DNA from: a virus
Length of the DNA: 45,952 nucleotides
IMG/VR virus record: IMGVR_UViG_3300029319_000098
Span: 1 to 45,952 of that record
Reading direction: 5' to 3' (one strand)
Position numbers and translations under genes: made by a program. The stretch's first letter is position 1, and each line of letters starts with the position of its first letter. Shown one piece after another: positions 7,467 through 17,252 of this stretch. The notes below the pieces were generated by a model. It was not told where the DNA came from. It made no database searches and saw only the letters and a list, made by a program, of their open reading frames with translations.

Positions 7467-8678
7467 ATGAGTAAATTGTTGGAAAATATGGCAGTAATAA
7501 GAAGCTTTGCAAATAATGCAGCAGTTCAAAAAGTAGCAAGAGCAGATACTTTAAATCAAGTATTTCAATCTATAGCAGAAATTCCAAACGAAGTTATAAG
7601 ACAAGCTGGTGCTATGCAAATGGAAAATGAAAAAATAGATATGCAAAAACAACAAATAAAATTTAACCAAGAATATCAGTCTAAACAGTTACAATTAACA
7701 GAAGACGGTTTGCTTTTTGAGGCTTTAAAAGACAATAAAAAAGATTCAGTTTTAAACACTACCTATGACCCTTCTATGGAAGGAGCAGTGCAATCAGATT
7801 ATATTGACCCTACTCAGTTTGATACTGATATTTATAAAAATTTAGCAACAAGAACTAATGCAGATTTTAAAAATCAAGCACTTTTTGTGACTGACTACAA
7901 TAAAAAGAAACAAGAGTTAGGTGCTCTTACTAAGTCAGAAAACGAAACTAATTTAGAGTTTTTAGATAGAAAGATGAAAATGTACAAAGAGACAGAAAAT
8001 TTTCTAGCAACTTATTCTAATAAAAATACTGACTTTTATAAAAATGAATTGAAGAGTCTAGAAGATGAAGGAGCAGATTTATTAGCACAAACAACATCTG
8101 AAGTATACATAGACTTTTTAGAAAAAAATGCGTCTGCTTTAAATTTAGAAATAAGCCAAGTAAATCAAATCTCACAAACTTTAAGATATGCTAAAAATAA
8201 TCCAGAACAAGCTAGAGATATTACAAATAAATTTTTAGAAAATATTCAGTTAGATAAGTCTTTAAGTTTAACAGAACTACAACAGTTTACTCAGCTATAC
8301 CAATACGTGATGTCTCCAGATTTTGATTTTAACTTTGACCCAAATGACCCTTTTGTTAATAGTTTAAAAAGCTCTATCATAAAAACTGGTGAAAAATTAT
8401 TAGGAGCTACACCTAAAGAAGAACTACCTACAGAGCTAGAAAACTTTGATAATTTATTTACAGGCAAAAATATTGTAGCAAATGCTCCAGAAGGTTTTCC
8501 AAAAGATAGTCAACTGAAGTTTAACGTAAATGGTAAAGCAGTAATAGTAGGTAGAGGAGTGGTTGACCCACAAGCTTTAATGCCAGTGTATGAATATTTT
8601 GCTTTAGACCCTTCTAATAATACTGTAGTGAAAGTGTCACAACAAGAAGCATATGATTTATATAAACAACGTGATTAA
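7467..8678 (+). CDS. Helical internal virion protein candidate
   Basis: The 403-residue protein is predicted largely alpha-helical. Its N-terminal Gln/Lys-rich segment (IDMQKQQIKFNQEYQSKQLQ) may form a coiled coil, with many Asn/Lys/Glu residues after it. It ends VVKVSQQEAYDLYKQRD. Nothing enzymatic is seen. Position between two ejection-type genes suggests a DNA-ejection or inner-core role. Confidence 0.55.
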   Translation: MSKLLENMAVIRSFANNAAVQKVARADTLNQVFQSIAEIPNEVIRQAGAMQMENEKIDMQKQQIKFNQEYQSKQLQLTEDGLLFEALKDNKKDSVLNTTYDPSMEGAVQSDYIDPTQFDTDIYKNLATRTNADFKNQALFVTDYNKKKQELGALTKSENETNLEFLDRKMKMYKETENFLATYSNKNTDFYKNELKSLEDEGADLLAQTTSEVYIDFLEKNASALNLEISQVNQISQTLRYAKNNPEQARDITNKFLENIQLDKSLSLTELQQFTQLYQYVMSPDFDFNFDPNDPFVNSLKSSIIKTGEKLLGATPKEELPTELENFDNLFTGKNIVANAPEGFPKDSQLKFNVNGKAVIVGRGVVDPQALMPVYEYFALDPSNNTVVKVSQQEAYDLYKQRD

Positions 8679-8689
8679 GGGTATGAAAC

Positions 8690-11600
8690 GTGAGTTTTAT
8701 CCAAGACCTGTTAGACAGAAATAAAGAACAAACTGAACAACCAGAGCCTAATGTTGCAGGTTTTTTACAAAACTATGGCTTAGCACCTGAAACAATATCA
8801 ACAGTAACAAAAGCTCCTCAAGACACTGTATCTAATACTACTGTAGATAGTTTTTTTAAAAAATATAATGTTGAATTACCTAGTAAAAAACGTGACAGAG
8901 ATGTTGATTTACGTCAACAGCCAGAAGGGTTTTTTGATGCAGCTGCCGAAGGTTATGGTAGTGTTGGTTTGTTTATAGAGCCTGATGTTCCTTTCTTAGA
9001 GTTGGAAGGAGCTAGAAGAAAAGCAGGTAGATTTATAGGTGGTGGTACAGCTTTAGTATCTCAACATTTAATTTTAAATTATCTTACAGGTGGTATGGCA
9101 ACCTATGGAACTGCTGCATTAAGTGTTGCAAAAAGTGGTAAAGCTGCAAAACAATCTGCTGCTGTTTTAAAAACATCAGGAGAGCTTTGGAAAGCTGGTA
9201 ACAAATCTTTAGCATTAGCTCAGTCTGGTATTGGTCAAACTTATGGTGCTCGTTTTGGTTTCAAACAATTACAAAATTATAGATTAAATAAATTTTTTAA
9301 CTTAGCAGCAGACGACCCATATGCAGCAGTTAACTATCTAAAAAGAGGTACGACTGTTAAAGAAGCTAGTATGTTTGTAGGATATGGACAAATAGCTACA
9401 ACATCTCAACAACTTCAATCTGATGAACCTTTTGATATTACAAAAAACTTAAAAGCTATACCTTTTGACGCACTTGGTGGTGCTATTTATAATAGATTAG
9501 GCTTTAGGTCTTTACAACAAACTAATATATATAACAGAGTAGGTACAAGGTCTTTAGGAGGATTTGGTGCTGGTTTCTTTTCAACAGGATTAAATAGTGC
9601 CGATGCAACTTTACAAGAAAGACTTGCAAGTGGATTAATGTTTGGTGCTATAGGTTCATTAGTTAATGGTGCTACAATACAAACTACAAGAAATACTTTA
9701 AGTAATTCTTTAAGAGAGTTTGGTCAGATAACAGATGAAGCTTTAATTAATCAATACAGCAAAGCAGCTTTAGTAAAGGCAGAAGATATTTTTAAAAACT
9801 TATCTTTTAAATACAGTGGAACTTCGTATTATTCTAAATCAGGAAACTCTGCTAAATTAAATCAAATATCTTACAACAAAGAAAAAGATGCTTTTGAATT
9901 ATTTTATGACACTTTTAATAAAAGTGGTAAACAAACTAATGTAAATAAAAAGGGTCAAGTAACTCCAAAGAAAGGAACTATAGAAGATTTTTTTGGAAGA
10001 TATAGTGATTTGCCAGATGAAGTTATAAGAATTAGAGGTAATACAAAACCTAATGGAAAAAATAAAACATTTTTTAAAACAGATAAAGATGTAGCTACTT
10101 TTATAGAAAATAAAAAGTGGGGTATAGTGAGTGCTGTTAATGGTCCTTTTAAAAATGTATTACCTGTTAAGCCTGGTCAAAACGTAGAAGATGCTTTAAT
10201 ACAAGAGCTACTATCTAGAGGTTATAAAGAGTCAGACATAATGAAAATATCTACAGACTCATCTATGAAAAACGTATTTAATAGTTTTATTGTAAAAAAT
10301 ATTACAGACAGAGACGCTATTGATATTGCAAGATTGACAGGACAACAGTATGTAAAAACAAATAAAGGTTTGATAGAGCTTCAAAGAAGTAAAGTAAAGG
10401 GTAAAGAGTTTGCATTAGAAAGAGTTTTATATCACTCAAGAATACCAGGTACAGCAGTGGTAGAAGAAGCATTAGAGAGAGGCACAGTTTTAAAAAGCAG
10501 AAGTAGAAAGATTGCACCTGGAGTAAGAATAAGAAGTAAAAGTAGAAGACCAGCAAAAGGAGAACCAAAGTTTACAGTAAAAAATCCTGCTAAATTTGAA
10601 GATATAGATATTGAAATGGTCAAGCTAGAAAACGGAAGAGTAGTAGCTTTTGGTAGTAAATATTCTATAAATAAAAAAGCGACTACAAAAAATGCCAGAT
10701 ACTCTAGTGAACTAAAAGATGAATTAGATTTCTTAAAAATACTTGGTGCATCAAGATTAAAAAATGCTGACGACACAAAACTAGGTTTGTCTAACGCTAT
10801 TAGAAAACAAGAAACTGCTTTAGATATGAGAAACGCTGACGGAAATGGTGCTCACAGAGACCTAAAACTTTTATTATTTGGTAAGACAAAAACAACACAG
10901 TTAACCAATGATGAGGCTACAACATATCTTTCATTATTAAAAGGTATGGACGTTGATGAAACATTTATTTCTAAATGGGTTTCAGGTATTAAAGGTATTG
11001 ATGAATTAGTTGGTCAAGAAATGGTAGGTTTGTCATTACTTAATACATTGAAACTAGGACCGTTATATAGAAAGTATCAAGTTCTTTATGAAAAAACAGG
11101 CTATGCAGGATTTGAAAAGTTTGCTAGCAGTATGGTCAGAAAAGAATTTTTTGCAGACACTATAAAAAGTATGATATATGAACTAAGAATTTCACAAGAG
11201 GCTATACGTAAAAAAGTTTCAGGTGCTGGTTTGTTTGGTCTTCCTAGAAAAGATTTTGATAACATTATGTTTGGATTAATAGACCCTAAATTTGCATATA
11301 GATTACAGGGATACTCAAAAAAAACTATATTACAAGTTCAAGAAGCAGCTAATGAGCACCTTAGAATTATGGAAAAGATAGATAAATTAGCTATAGAATT
11401 TAAAGTTCCTGTTCAAAGACACAACCCTATAACAGGTAGAATAGAACCTGGTAAATGGTTAAGTGAAAAAAATTATATACCATTAACAGTAAGTTCTGAT
11501 TTCTTCAAACTAGTTGATAGAAATTTAGTCTTTAAACAAAGAGTATTAGAAGATTTAAGAGTAAAATACCCTGGTTTAAAAGATGACGAGTATGAAGTGC

Positions 11601-13687
11601 TGTTTAAAAGACTAGGTAAAAACACAGACAGAAACGGTATTTATGGTGCTCAATATTCAAGAACATTTGATTTAGACCCTGTATATTTTATAGATGAAAA
11701 TGGTCAAATAATTAGAACTTCTTCTAAAGATTTTAATAAACAAGTAGGAGACAGTATTGAGGGTACAAAAATTGCTAAAAGAGTAGAAACTTATGATATG
11801 AGATATGACAGAAGTATGGATAGATACGCTGGTAGAATAGCTAATGTAATTTCTTTAGCTAGATATTTTGGTGCAGATACAGAGTTTAGATTGTTTGGAG
11901 AACCTGATAGAATATTGTCAGGGTTTAGTCAGTACGGTAAGTTTTTTAATGATATGTTAAACGAAGTTGATGCTTTTTATGACAGTAATAAAGTAAAGTT
12001 CCCAGGAATAGACAAACAAGATTTAAAAAATATGATTAAAAAAGATGCAGACTTTTTAGTAAGGTCTGATGCAAATAATTTAATAAGTGAATATGTAACT
12101 TATGGTGTAAACTTTACAGCTACTGCAGGATTAAGTGGTTTGATGTCTCCATTACGAAACCTAGTTTTAGGTAACATACAAACATTTGGTACTTTTAGCA
12201 GCTTAAGATTCTTCCAAGTGCTCGGTCAAGTGCTCGGAGATAAAGCTTTTAGAAAACTTTACATTGGTTATACAAGAAAAGCTGGTGGATATTCTGGTGG
12301 TAGAAAACAGTTAGACACAACTTTTGGTGACAATATTGCTTCGAGAGGTTTAACTGTTGGTATGACAGGAGCTGAGTATGGTAACAGAACTCTTGCTGTT
12401 CCTGTTGGTAGATTAACTGCAGAAGATGCACTACAAACTTTATTAAATCCAAAATCTAATCCTCAAAAGAAAACTAAAGCAGCTGCATTATTAAGAGACA
12501 CATTTAATATGGGAGATGATTATGTAGAGGCAGTAAAACGTGGTCACTTTACAGAAGAAGAACTTTTAAATATTATGATAAGGTCTCACGGTACAACTCA
12601 AGGTACAATAGGTAAGCCTTTTATACTACCTCTTATGGATAATCAATATCTAAAACCTTTTACTTTGTTTACAAGAATAGCAGCTATTGTTACTGATAAT
12701 GTTGCAAACAATATAATAAAACCTGCAAGAGAGGGTAATCCAGCACCTTTATTGAAGTATGTAGTAGCTACAGGTTTAGGTGGTGGTGCAACATTTGAAT
12801 TATCACATTGGTTATACAATCAACCTAAAGATTATTTTAGTAATTTACCAGAGACATTTTTTAACTACTTATCATACGGTGAATTTTTAGCAGGGTTTGG
12901 TATACTATATGATATGGCAAACTCTTTAGGTGACCCTAACAGAAATCCTTTTGATACATTTGCAGTTACAAGAACAGGTTGGGCTTTAGCTATGACTGTT
13001 CTTATGGGTGCTCAAAAAGCAGAAATGTATATGTTTGATAATGAAGACATAGGAAGTCAAGTTAAAAACGATATGAAAACTTATGACTTAATACAGCAAG
13101 CTGTAAAAGTTTCTGCGTTATCTAGCAACGCATATAATTTAGCACAAAAAATTAAAAGACCTAATTATCTAGAATATAAAAAATCATTACAAATGCAACG
13201 AGATTTTACAGAAAGATATGGATTACCTATGCCTCCAGTTATGGTTACAAGAGGAGACCAGAAAGAAGAAATATTACCAAGTCAACATAAACAATATTTA
13301 AAAGTTTTATTCTATAGTGAAGCAACTCCTCAAGAGTTTACTAACGCAGTTAGAGCAACTATAGCTTCAGAAACAGAAAAAGATTTATATAATGGTGGTA
13401 ATAATATGCGTGGTGCTCAAGTATATCTACAAAACTATAAAGATATAATGAGTTATTTAGAAAATGATATGACTCCTATTACTCTAAACAAAACACCTAG
13501 CAAGCTTAAAAAGCAAACAGATTATCAGTTGTTCGAAAGAGAATTAAAACTTAGAGACCCAGAAGCTTGGAATAGGTTTGAATCGTTAGTAAAGTTTCAC
13601 AAGTCACAATTAAGTTACTACCTAAGAAGCGATGAATTTAGAAAAGGCATACAAGAAGATATGCAGTTTTATAGAAATCAACGTTAA
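8690..13687 (+). CDS. Giant internal virion (ejection) protein
   Basis: The largest protein of the ejection block has 1,665 residues and starts at GTG with an AAGGG site upstream. An ATG at 8683 is in another frame. It has a disordered N-terminus, an Ala/Gly-rich hydrophobic segment at about 115-165, long helical charged regions, and a second hydrophobic part near the C-terminus (LKYVVATGLGGGATFELSHW, FLAGFGILYDMA). Podoviruses such as T7 and P22 carry one very long ejected protein; some include a transglycosylase, but none was identified here. Its end overlaps the leftward helicase stop by four bases. Confidence 0.65.
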   Translation: MSFIQDLLDRNKEQTEQPEPNVAGFLQNYGLAPETISTVTKAPQDTVSNTTVDSFFKKYNVELPSKKRDRDVDLRQQPEGFFDAAAEGYGSVGLFIEPDVPFLELEGARRKAGRFIGGGTALVSQHLILNYLTGGMATYGTAALSVAKSGKAAKQSAAVLKTSGELWKAGNKSLALAQSGIGQTYGARFGFKQLQNYRLNKFFNLAADDPYAAVNYLKRGTTVKEASMFVGYGQIATTSQQLQSDEPFDITKNLKAIPFDALGGAIYNRLGFRSLQQTNIYNRVGTRSLGGFGAGFFSTGLNSADATLQERLASGLMFGAIGSLVNGATIQTTRNTLSNSLREFGQITDEALINQYSKAALVKAEDIFKNLSFKYSGTSYYSKSGNSAKLNQISYNKEKDAFELFYDTFNKSGKQTNVNKKGQVTPKKGTIEDFFGRYSDLPDEVIRIRGNTKPNGKNKTFFKTDKDVATFIENKKWGIVSAVNGPFKNVLPVKPGQNVEDALIQELLSRGYKESDIMKISTDSSMKNVFNSFIVKNITDRDAIDIARLTGQQYVKTNKGLIELQRSKVKGKEFALERVLYHSRIPGTAVVEEALERGTVLKSRSRKIAPGVRIRSKSRRPAKGEPKFTVKNPAKFEDIDIEMVKLENGRVVAFGSKYSINKKATTKNARYSSELKDELDFLKILGASRLKNADDTKLGLSNAIRKQETALDMRNADGNGAHRDLKLLLFGKTKTTQLTNDEATTYLSLLKGMDVDETFISKWVSGIKGIDELVGQEMVGLSLLNTLKLGPLYRKYQVLYEKTGYAGFEKFASSMVRKEFFADTIKSMIYELRISQEAIRKKVSGAGLFGLPRKDFDNIMFGLIDPKFAYRLQGYSKKTILQVQEAANEHLRIMEKIDKLAIEFKVPVQRHNPITGRIEPGKWLSEKNYIPLTVSSDFFKLVDRNLVFKQRVLEDLRVKYPGLKDDEYEVLFKRLGKNTDRNGIYGAQYSRTFDLDPVYFIDENGQIIRTSSKDFNKQVGDSIEGTKIAKRVETYDMRYDRSMDRYAGRIANVISLARYFGADTEFRLFGEPDRILSGFSQYGKFFNDMLNEVDAFYDSNKVKFPGIDKQDLKNMIKKDADFLVRSDANNLISEYVTYGVNFTATAGLSGLMSPLRNLVLGNIQTFGTFSSLRFFQVLGQVLGDKAFRKLYIGYTRKAGGYSGGRKQLDTTFGDNIASRGLTVGMTGAEYGNRTLAVPVGRLTAEDALQTLLNPKSNPQKKTKAAALLRDTFNMGDDYVEAVKRGHFTEEELLNIMIRSHGTTQGTIGKPFILPLMDNQYLKPFTLFTRIAAIVTDNVANNIIKPAREGNPAPLLKYVVATGLGGGATFELSHWLYNQPKDYFSNLPETFFNYLSYGEFLAGFGILYDMANSLGDPNRNPFDTFAVTRTGWALAMTVLMGAQKAEMYMFDNEDIGSQVKNDMKTYDLIQQAVKVSALSSNAYNLAQKIKRPNYLEYKKSLQMQRDFTERYGLPMPPVMVTRGDQKEEILPSQHKQYLKVLFYSEATPQEFTNAVRATIASETEKDLYNGGNNMRGAQVYLQNYKDIMSYLENDMTPITLNKTPSKLKKQTDYQLFERELKLRDPEAWNRFESLVKFHKSQLSYYLRSDEFRKGIQEDMQFYRNQR

Positions 13688-15084
13688 AATAAAGTATTCG
13701 CATACTCTTCAGTGCTCAGTGCTCTACCTTCACTCTTTGCTTTTGCTTCTTCAGGTGAATCTAAAATGCTCGCACTATCTCCGTCGTAACCTAAATCAAA
13801 CTTACAAGTTGTTCCATATCTATTCTTAGCAACAATCAGTTGTGTTCCATACTCACCGTGCTCAGCGTTTTCATATTCGTATACGTATGGATAATAATTA
13901 AAGATAACTATTTCTGCATCTTGTTCAAGATTACCAGACTCAGCAAGGTCGCTGAGTCGTGGAATCTTATCTACTCTATGCTCAATATTTCGATTTAGTT
14001 GTGAAACGAGAATCACACAGCAGTCAATTTCTTTAGCAAGCCACTTGTATCTTCGAGTAATTTCAGCGATACGATGCCTTACATCTTGTTTGTCATAATG
14101 TGGAAACTCTATAAAACCAATATGGTCATCGATGATAACGTCTGGTTGAATACGTTTTGCTTCATTTAACGCTTCATCTAGTGTTCTTAAATTATCAAAT
14201 AAATGTAATGATTTGTAATGTTTTTTTACAAATTCTAAACCTTTTTTAATTTCATCTTTATACTTATGAGCATTACTACGCATATCTCTGTTTTTTACTT
14301 TTGTGTGCATAGCAATAAACTTTTTTATAATCTCTACGTTAGGCATTTCTCTAGATATTAACATAACTTTCTTGCCGTCGAGCACCAAGTTTTTAACTAC
14401 ATTTAAAACAAAAGTGCTCTTACCATTACCAGGTCTACCAGCGACAATAGATATTTCCCCCTTAGTCATACCGACTATTGCTCTATCAACTCTACCAATA
14501 CCTGTTTGTATTAAGTTCTTCTTTTCAAATATAGATTTTTCTAGGTCCTCTGTAATAGCACCCATACTTTTTTCATCAAGAGATATGGCTGATTGAAACT
14601 TCTCAGCCATTTTAGAGAGCAGGTTAATATCTGTTGATACATCTTTATATGAAGACAGCTCTCTTAATCTCTTTTCATATCCCATAATTTTTTCATATAG
14701 TTGTCTTCTTACATATAAATCATAAACAATTTTTGCGTGTGTCTGTAAATTAGCTGTTGTTACATACTCTAAACCTGTTACATAATAAGTTAATTTAAAA
14801 CCTTTTTCTGACAAGTGATTACATATAGTAGCTACATCTATAGTCTTGTTGCTTTTATATAAAGCATACATACTTTTCCATATCTTTTCGTGGTCAGGAA
14901 AATAAAAAACTTTTGAAGTTGGTATATATTTTATGACATCTGTAATCATATCTTGATTCTTAATGAGCACCGAGAGCACTTCTCTCTCAGACATACCACT
15001 AAACATCTTAGTTGTTTCGTGATTAGGTAATGCTGGGTGGTAGCTTGTCAAGTCTGCTTGACTCTTGTTTTCTTTTTTCGTCAT
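13684..15084 (-). CDS. dnaB: Replicative DnaB-type helicase
   Basis: The 466-residue protein has an N-terminal DnaB-like helical domain (about 27-130), a linker, and a RecA-like ATPase core. Motif H1 is AGRPGNGKST at 215-224, followed by LISREM. A Walker B-like strand is DVIIDDHIGF, then VILVSQLNR, the DLAESGNLEQDAEIVIF segment and VAKNRYGT with the arginine region. Length and motif order fit DnaB/gp4-like hexameric helicases. It should unwind the fork for a host polymerase, since no phage polymerase is visible. The N-terminus is uncertain: no strong ribosome site precedes 15084. It overlaps the upstream gene by 62 bases. Confidence 0.93.
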   Translation of the reverse strand: MTKKENKSQADLTSYHPALPNHETTKMFSGMSEREVLSVLIKNQDMITDVIKYIPTSKVFYFPDHEKIWKSMYALYKSNKTIDVATICNHLSEKGFKLTYYVTGLEYVTTANLQTHAKIVYDLYVRRQLYEKIMGYEKRLRELSSYKDVSTDINLLSKMAEKFQSAISLDEKSMGAITEDLEKSIFEKKNLIQTGIGRVDRAIVGMTKGEISIVAGRPGNGKSTFVLNVVKNLVLDGKKVMLISREMPNVEIIKKFIAMHTKVKNRDMRSNAHKYKDEIKKGLEFVKKHYKSLHLFDNLRTLDEALNEAKRIQPDVIIDDHIGFIEFPHYDKQDVRHRIAEITRRYKWLAKEIDCCVILVSQLNRNIEHRVDKIPRLSDLAESGNLEQDAEIVIFNYYPYVYEYENAEHGEYGTQLIVAKNRYGTTCKFDLGYDGDSASILDSPEEAKAKSEGRALSTEEYANTLF

Positions 15085-15367
15085 ATTTTTTACTTTCGTT
15101 TCTTAAAATTCCTATAAAATAATACACATCATAACCTCTGTTTTTCAGACCTCTTCTCTCCCATATTTGTAGAGCATACTTTATTACCTCTGTTCTTGTG
15201 TCAGTACAAGCTTTCAATAAAGTATAAGCTGTTAAATCATTAAGTTCAGTTAGGAAATGTTTGTTAAGTAATTCTAGAATATCGTCATCAATATTCTTTT
15301 TTAATTGTATGTTTTTCTTTGGGTAGTTTTTTAATGTGTTTGACCAACCACAAGCTGGACAACGCAT
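15023..15367 (-). CDS. Small zinc-motif protein upstream of helicase
   Basis: The 114-residue protein begins MRCPACGW, a CxxC knuckle without an obvious second pair. A helical, basic remainder contains RTEVIKYALQIWERRGLKN. The tight overlap with the helicase suggests a helicase-loading or replication accessory role, but no known loader motif or Walker site is present. Confidence 0.65.
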   Translation of the reverse strand: MRCPACGWSNTLKNYPKKNIQLKKNIDDDILELLNKHFLTELNDLTAYTLLKACTDTRTEVIKYALQIWERRGLKNRGYDVYYFIGILRNESKKYDEKRKQESSRLDKLPPSIT

Positions 15368-15558
15368 TAGTTAATATACCTGTAAGTTAAATATTCGTGT
15401 CGTTCATCAGCACATTTTTTACAATAGTATTCATCAAACTCTTTTGCAAAGTAATATGCTATGGAATCAGACTGGTCTTTCTCTGGTATTTCATTTTCAC
15501 AGGACTGACAATAATATTTTACTTTTTTCTTTCGTGACATATCAGTTTTTTTGGACAT
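15367..15558 (-). CDS. Zinc-ribbon protein, 63 residues
   Basis: Two CxxC pairs are present: YCQSCENEIP at about 16-20 and YYCKKCADE at about 45-49, consistent with a small zinc ribbon. GGAGGAAAAAAG precedes the ATG. The pairing with CxxC proteins on both sides points to a small cluster of metal-binding accessory proteins near the helicase. Confidence 0.72.
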   Translation of the reverse strand: MSKKTDMSRKKKVKYYCQSCENEIPEKDQSDSIAYYFAKEFDEYYCKKCADERHEYLTYRYIN

Positions 15559-15854
15559 CTTTTTTCCTCCATTAATACACCTCTGCCTAAAAATTCTCTT
15601 AGTGGAACTTTACCTTTTGGTAGTGTATAATAACGCCAAGCTCTTTTACAGTCAGGACATCGATAAGGTTGGAACTTTGTAGATTGATAAGCTACTTCGT
15701 TTTTCTTTCTTCTTTCGCTTTCTATATACTCGTCGTCAAACCAATCGTCGTCTTTAAAGTAAGCCTTTAACGTCTCTTTAGAATATACACTTTCTCTTAG
15801 ATACAGTAAAGCCTTTTCGACAAACTTAAATATTTTAGTCGTCACATACTTCAC
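15519..15854 (-). CDS. Zinc-finger-like protein
   Basis: The frame is 111 residues long. Its C-terminal half has YRCPDCKRAWRYY (about 63-72) and RCPKKLICHERKK (about 99-111), giving a possible four-Cys metal site. The start is uncertain: GTG at 15854 gives the longest frame but has a weak ribosome site. It overlaps both neighbours. Confidence 0.55.
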   Translation of the reverse strand: MKYVTTKIFKFVEKALLYLRESVYSKETLKAYFKDDDWFDDEYIESERRKKNEVAYQSTKFQPYRCPDCKRAWRYYTLPKGKVPLREFLGRGVLMEEKRCPKKLICHERKK

Positions 15855-16041
15855 AATTAGGATTTACCTGTGATAATTGTAAGTCTTCTTTTGTATAAGC
15901 TTTACCTGTAACTTTATCTTCATCGTCTACTATAACAAAACCTAATTGAAAGCATACTATAGCCAGCCTATCACGGAAGTTTTTTTTATCTTGTTCGTTT
16001 AAAGGCAAGCCGTTTTTTTTTATTACACTAATTTTTTCCAC
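15835..16041 (-). CDS. Hypothetical small protein
   Basis: The 68-residue protein is MEKISVIKKNGLPLNEQDKK, then a helical region and an acidic C-terminus with a CEVC pair. No function is recognised. It overlaps the neighbouring genes at both ends, as do most genes in this replication-side cluster. Confidence 0.6.
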   Translation of the reverse strand: MEKISVIKKNGLPLNEQDKKNFRDRLAIVCFQLGFVIVDDEDKVTGKAYTKEDLQLSQVNPNCEVCDD

Positions 16042-16246
16042 TATCAGACCTCACATAACTATATTCTGCAACTACTTTACCTTGTTTGGTTGCAATATGT
16101 TTTGTCTTAATAGGGTGACCCTCATTTCGTAAGTCCCAAATGCGAGCACTTAATCTGAAGCACCCAAACTTTTCAAGTGCTGTCAAAGGAGTAATTCTTT
16201 CTCCGTTTTTTAATGCAACTAATATCATATCATTTTGATTCATCAT
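16028..16246 (-). CDS. Winged helix-turn-helix DNA-binding protein
   Basis: The 72-residue protein fits a small phage HTH domain: NQNDMILVALKNGERITPLT, then ALEKFGCFRLSARIWDLRNE, and GHPIKTKHI with a beta-wing-like YSYVRSD end. Similar families place a recognition helix in the RLSARIWDLR region and are annotated in phages as helix-turn-helix (HTH_39-like). It could regulate the leftward arm or act in initiation; which one cannot be seen. Confidence 0.72.
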   Translation of the reverse strand: MMNQNDMILVALKNGERITPLTALEKFGCFRLSARIWDLRNEGHPIKTKHIATKQGKVVAEYSYVRSDSGKN

Positions 16247-16442
16247 CTTCTCCTGATTCTATTCTATTGATTAGTCTTTGAAATGTAACCAGAGAACCTT
16301 TTAAACGTTTATATACTTGTTTATCATACTGGTCTTCTGTTGAGTTACACAACTCTTGTCTTTTATCTGCTTCTTCTACTACAAGTTCAAAACATTTTTT
16401 GTAATAGTCTAAGGCGTCACTTTTCTTTACTGGTATCTTCAT
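16230..16442 (-). CDS. Hypothetical helical protein
   Basis: The 70-residue protein is Lys/Glu-rich and probably entirely helical: MKIPVKKSDALDYYKKCFEL, ending INRIESGEDDESK. It overlaps the HTH gene and the next upstream gene. No family is recognised. Confidence 0.6.
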   Translation of the reverse strand: MKIPVKKSDALDYYKKCFELVVEEADKRQELCNSTEDQYDKQVYKRLKGSLVTFQRLINRIESGEDDESK

Positions 16443-16689
16443 TTTTCACTTCTTCCTTTTTGTTTAGCTCAAGCATAATTTTAGCAACATAATCGTTAAT
16501 CAAAATATGATTCTCAACAAGTTTGGTTTCTATTTTAACCTGTTGTTGCTTTAACTCAAGTGCTCTGCTGTATAACCCTTGTACCACAGCACTTGATTCA
16601 TTTAAATCAAACGTAGCTTGTTCTCCTTGGTCATTAGTTACAGTGACATCTAATGTTTTTACTTCTTTATTTTTATTTTTTTTTGACAT
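16417..16689 (-). CDS. Hypothetical protein with coiled-coil segment
   Basis: The 90-residue protein has a basic start (MSKKNKNKEVKTLDVTVTN) and a middle heptad-like helix (LYSRALELKQQQVKIETKLV), ending in an acidic tail. It overlaps the resolvase gene upstream by 17 bases. No known domain was recognised. Confidence 0.6.
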   Translation of the reverse strand: MSKKNKNKEVKTLDVTVTNDQGEQATFDLNESSAVVQGLYSRALELKQQQVKIETKLVENHILINDYVAKIMLELNKKEEVKNEDTSKEK

Positions 16690-17014
16690 CGTTTATCTCC
16701 TTAAGGTTGTCTTTTACAAATGTTAATAGTAACAAGAAATAATCTTGTCTCATTATTGCTAAATCTTCACCTCTGTCTTCTCCGACAAATTGGACGTGAA
16801 GTTCTGGTATAGGCTTCAAGTGCTCAGCAATTTTTTTTCTTTTCTTACACTGAACATACACATTATCTTCGATAATCATATCTACTTCTTGGTGTAAACC
16901 TCTGCTTCTACCGTCTGAGCCCCAGGTTCTTTCTGCTTTTAAATCAAAACCCTTAGCTCTTTCTACACATTTTCTTTCGTAGGTAGTCCCACGTCTTTTG
17001 TTTTTAGCTGACAT
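16673..17014 (-). CDS. Holliday-junction resolvase-like PD-(D/E)XK nuclease
   Basis: The 113-residue protein matches the archaeal Hjc-type pattern: GTTYERKCVERAKG near residues 9-22 with the catalytic Glu in YER, then RTWGSDGRSRGLHQEVDMII with Asp, and VYVQCKKRKK with the QxK triad. Hjc enzymes cut four-way junctions as dimers. Together with the ERF protein, SSB-like protein and RecB/Cas4-like nuclease it suggests recombination-dependent replication or resolution of concatemers before packaging. A short length (about 110-130) is usual for this family. Confidence 0.75.
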   Translation of the reverse strand: MSAKNKRRGTTYERKCVERAKGFDLKAERTWGSDGRSRGLHQEVDMIIEDNVYVQCKKRKKIAEHLKPIPELHVQFVGEDRGEDLAIMRQDYFLLLLTFVKDNLKEINDVKKK

Positions 17015-17153
17015 TGAACTCTCCTTTTTGTACTACTTTTTTGTGCATATTTTCTTTTAACAATTCTTTATATCTTTCTTTACCTAGTTTACCTAGCTTT
17101 CCTTTTTTATCTAGCTGTTTATACGTTAGCAACACGTTCATAATTCTTGACAT
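17004..17153 (-). CDS. 49-residue basic protein
   Basis: I place the start at the ATG at 17153 (MSRIMNVLLTYKQLDKKGKL) because GGAGAAAAATAT precedes it; the frame extends upstream to 17246 but that extension contains a dubious CCCY-rich segment. It is Lys/Leu-rich and may form one or two helices. It ends ten bases into the resolvase start. Confidence 0.6.
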   Translation of the reverse strand: MSRIMNVLLTYKQLDKKGKLGKLGKERYKELLKENMHKKVVQKGEFNVS

Positions 17154-17174
17154 ATATTTTTCTCCTGGTTTAGA

Positions 17175-17234
17175 GTAGAGGGGTAGGATATAGGTATAAC
17201 AACAACAACGAAAGGAAAACCTACCCTCATCTAC
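17175..17234 (-). promoter_or_regulatory. Stem-loop between SSB-like gene and 49-residue gene
   Basis: GTAGAGGGGTAGG (17175-17187) and CCTACCCTCATCTAC (17220-17234) can pair as a long imperfect stem around a loop carrying CAACAACAAC. It lies in the 99-base gap between the SSB-like stop and the ATG of the next gene, just before the ribosome site. It could be an attenuator or RNA-stability element; no uridine run follows. Confidence 0.45.
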
Positions 17235-17252
17235 CATTGACGACACACAAAT

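Noticed and set aside
13632-13829. Plus-strand open frame across the convergent junction
   Set aside because: It overlaps both convergent genes, has a low-complexity Leu-rich product and no ribosome site.
17154-17246. N-terminal extension of the 49-residue gene
   Set aside because: It includes an unlikely CCCY segment and lacks a ribosome site, whereas GGAG precedes the internal ATG.
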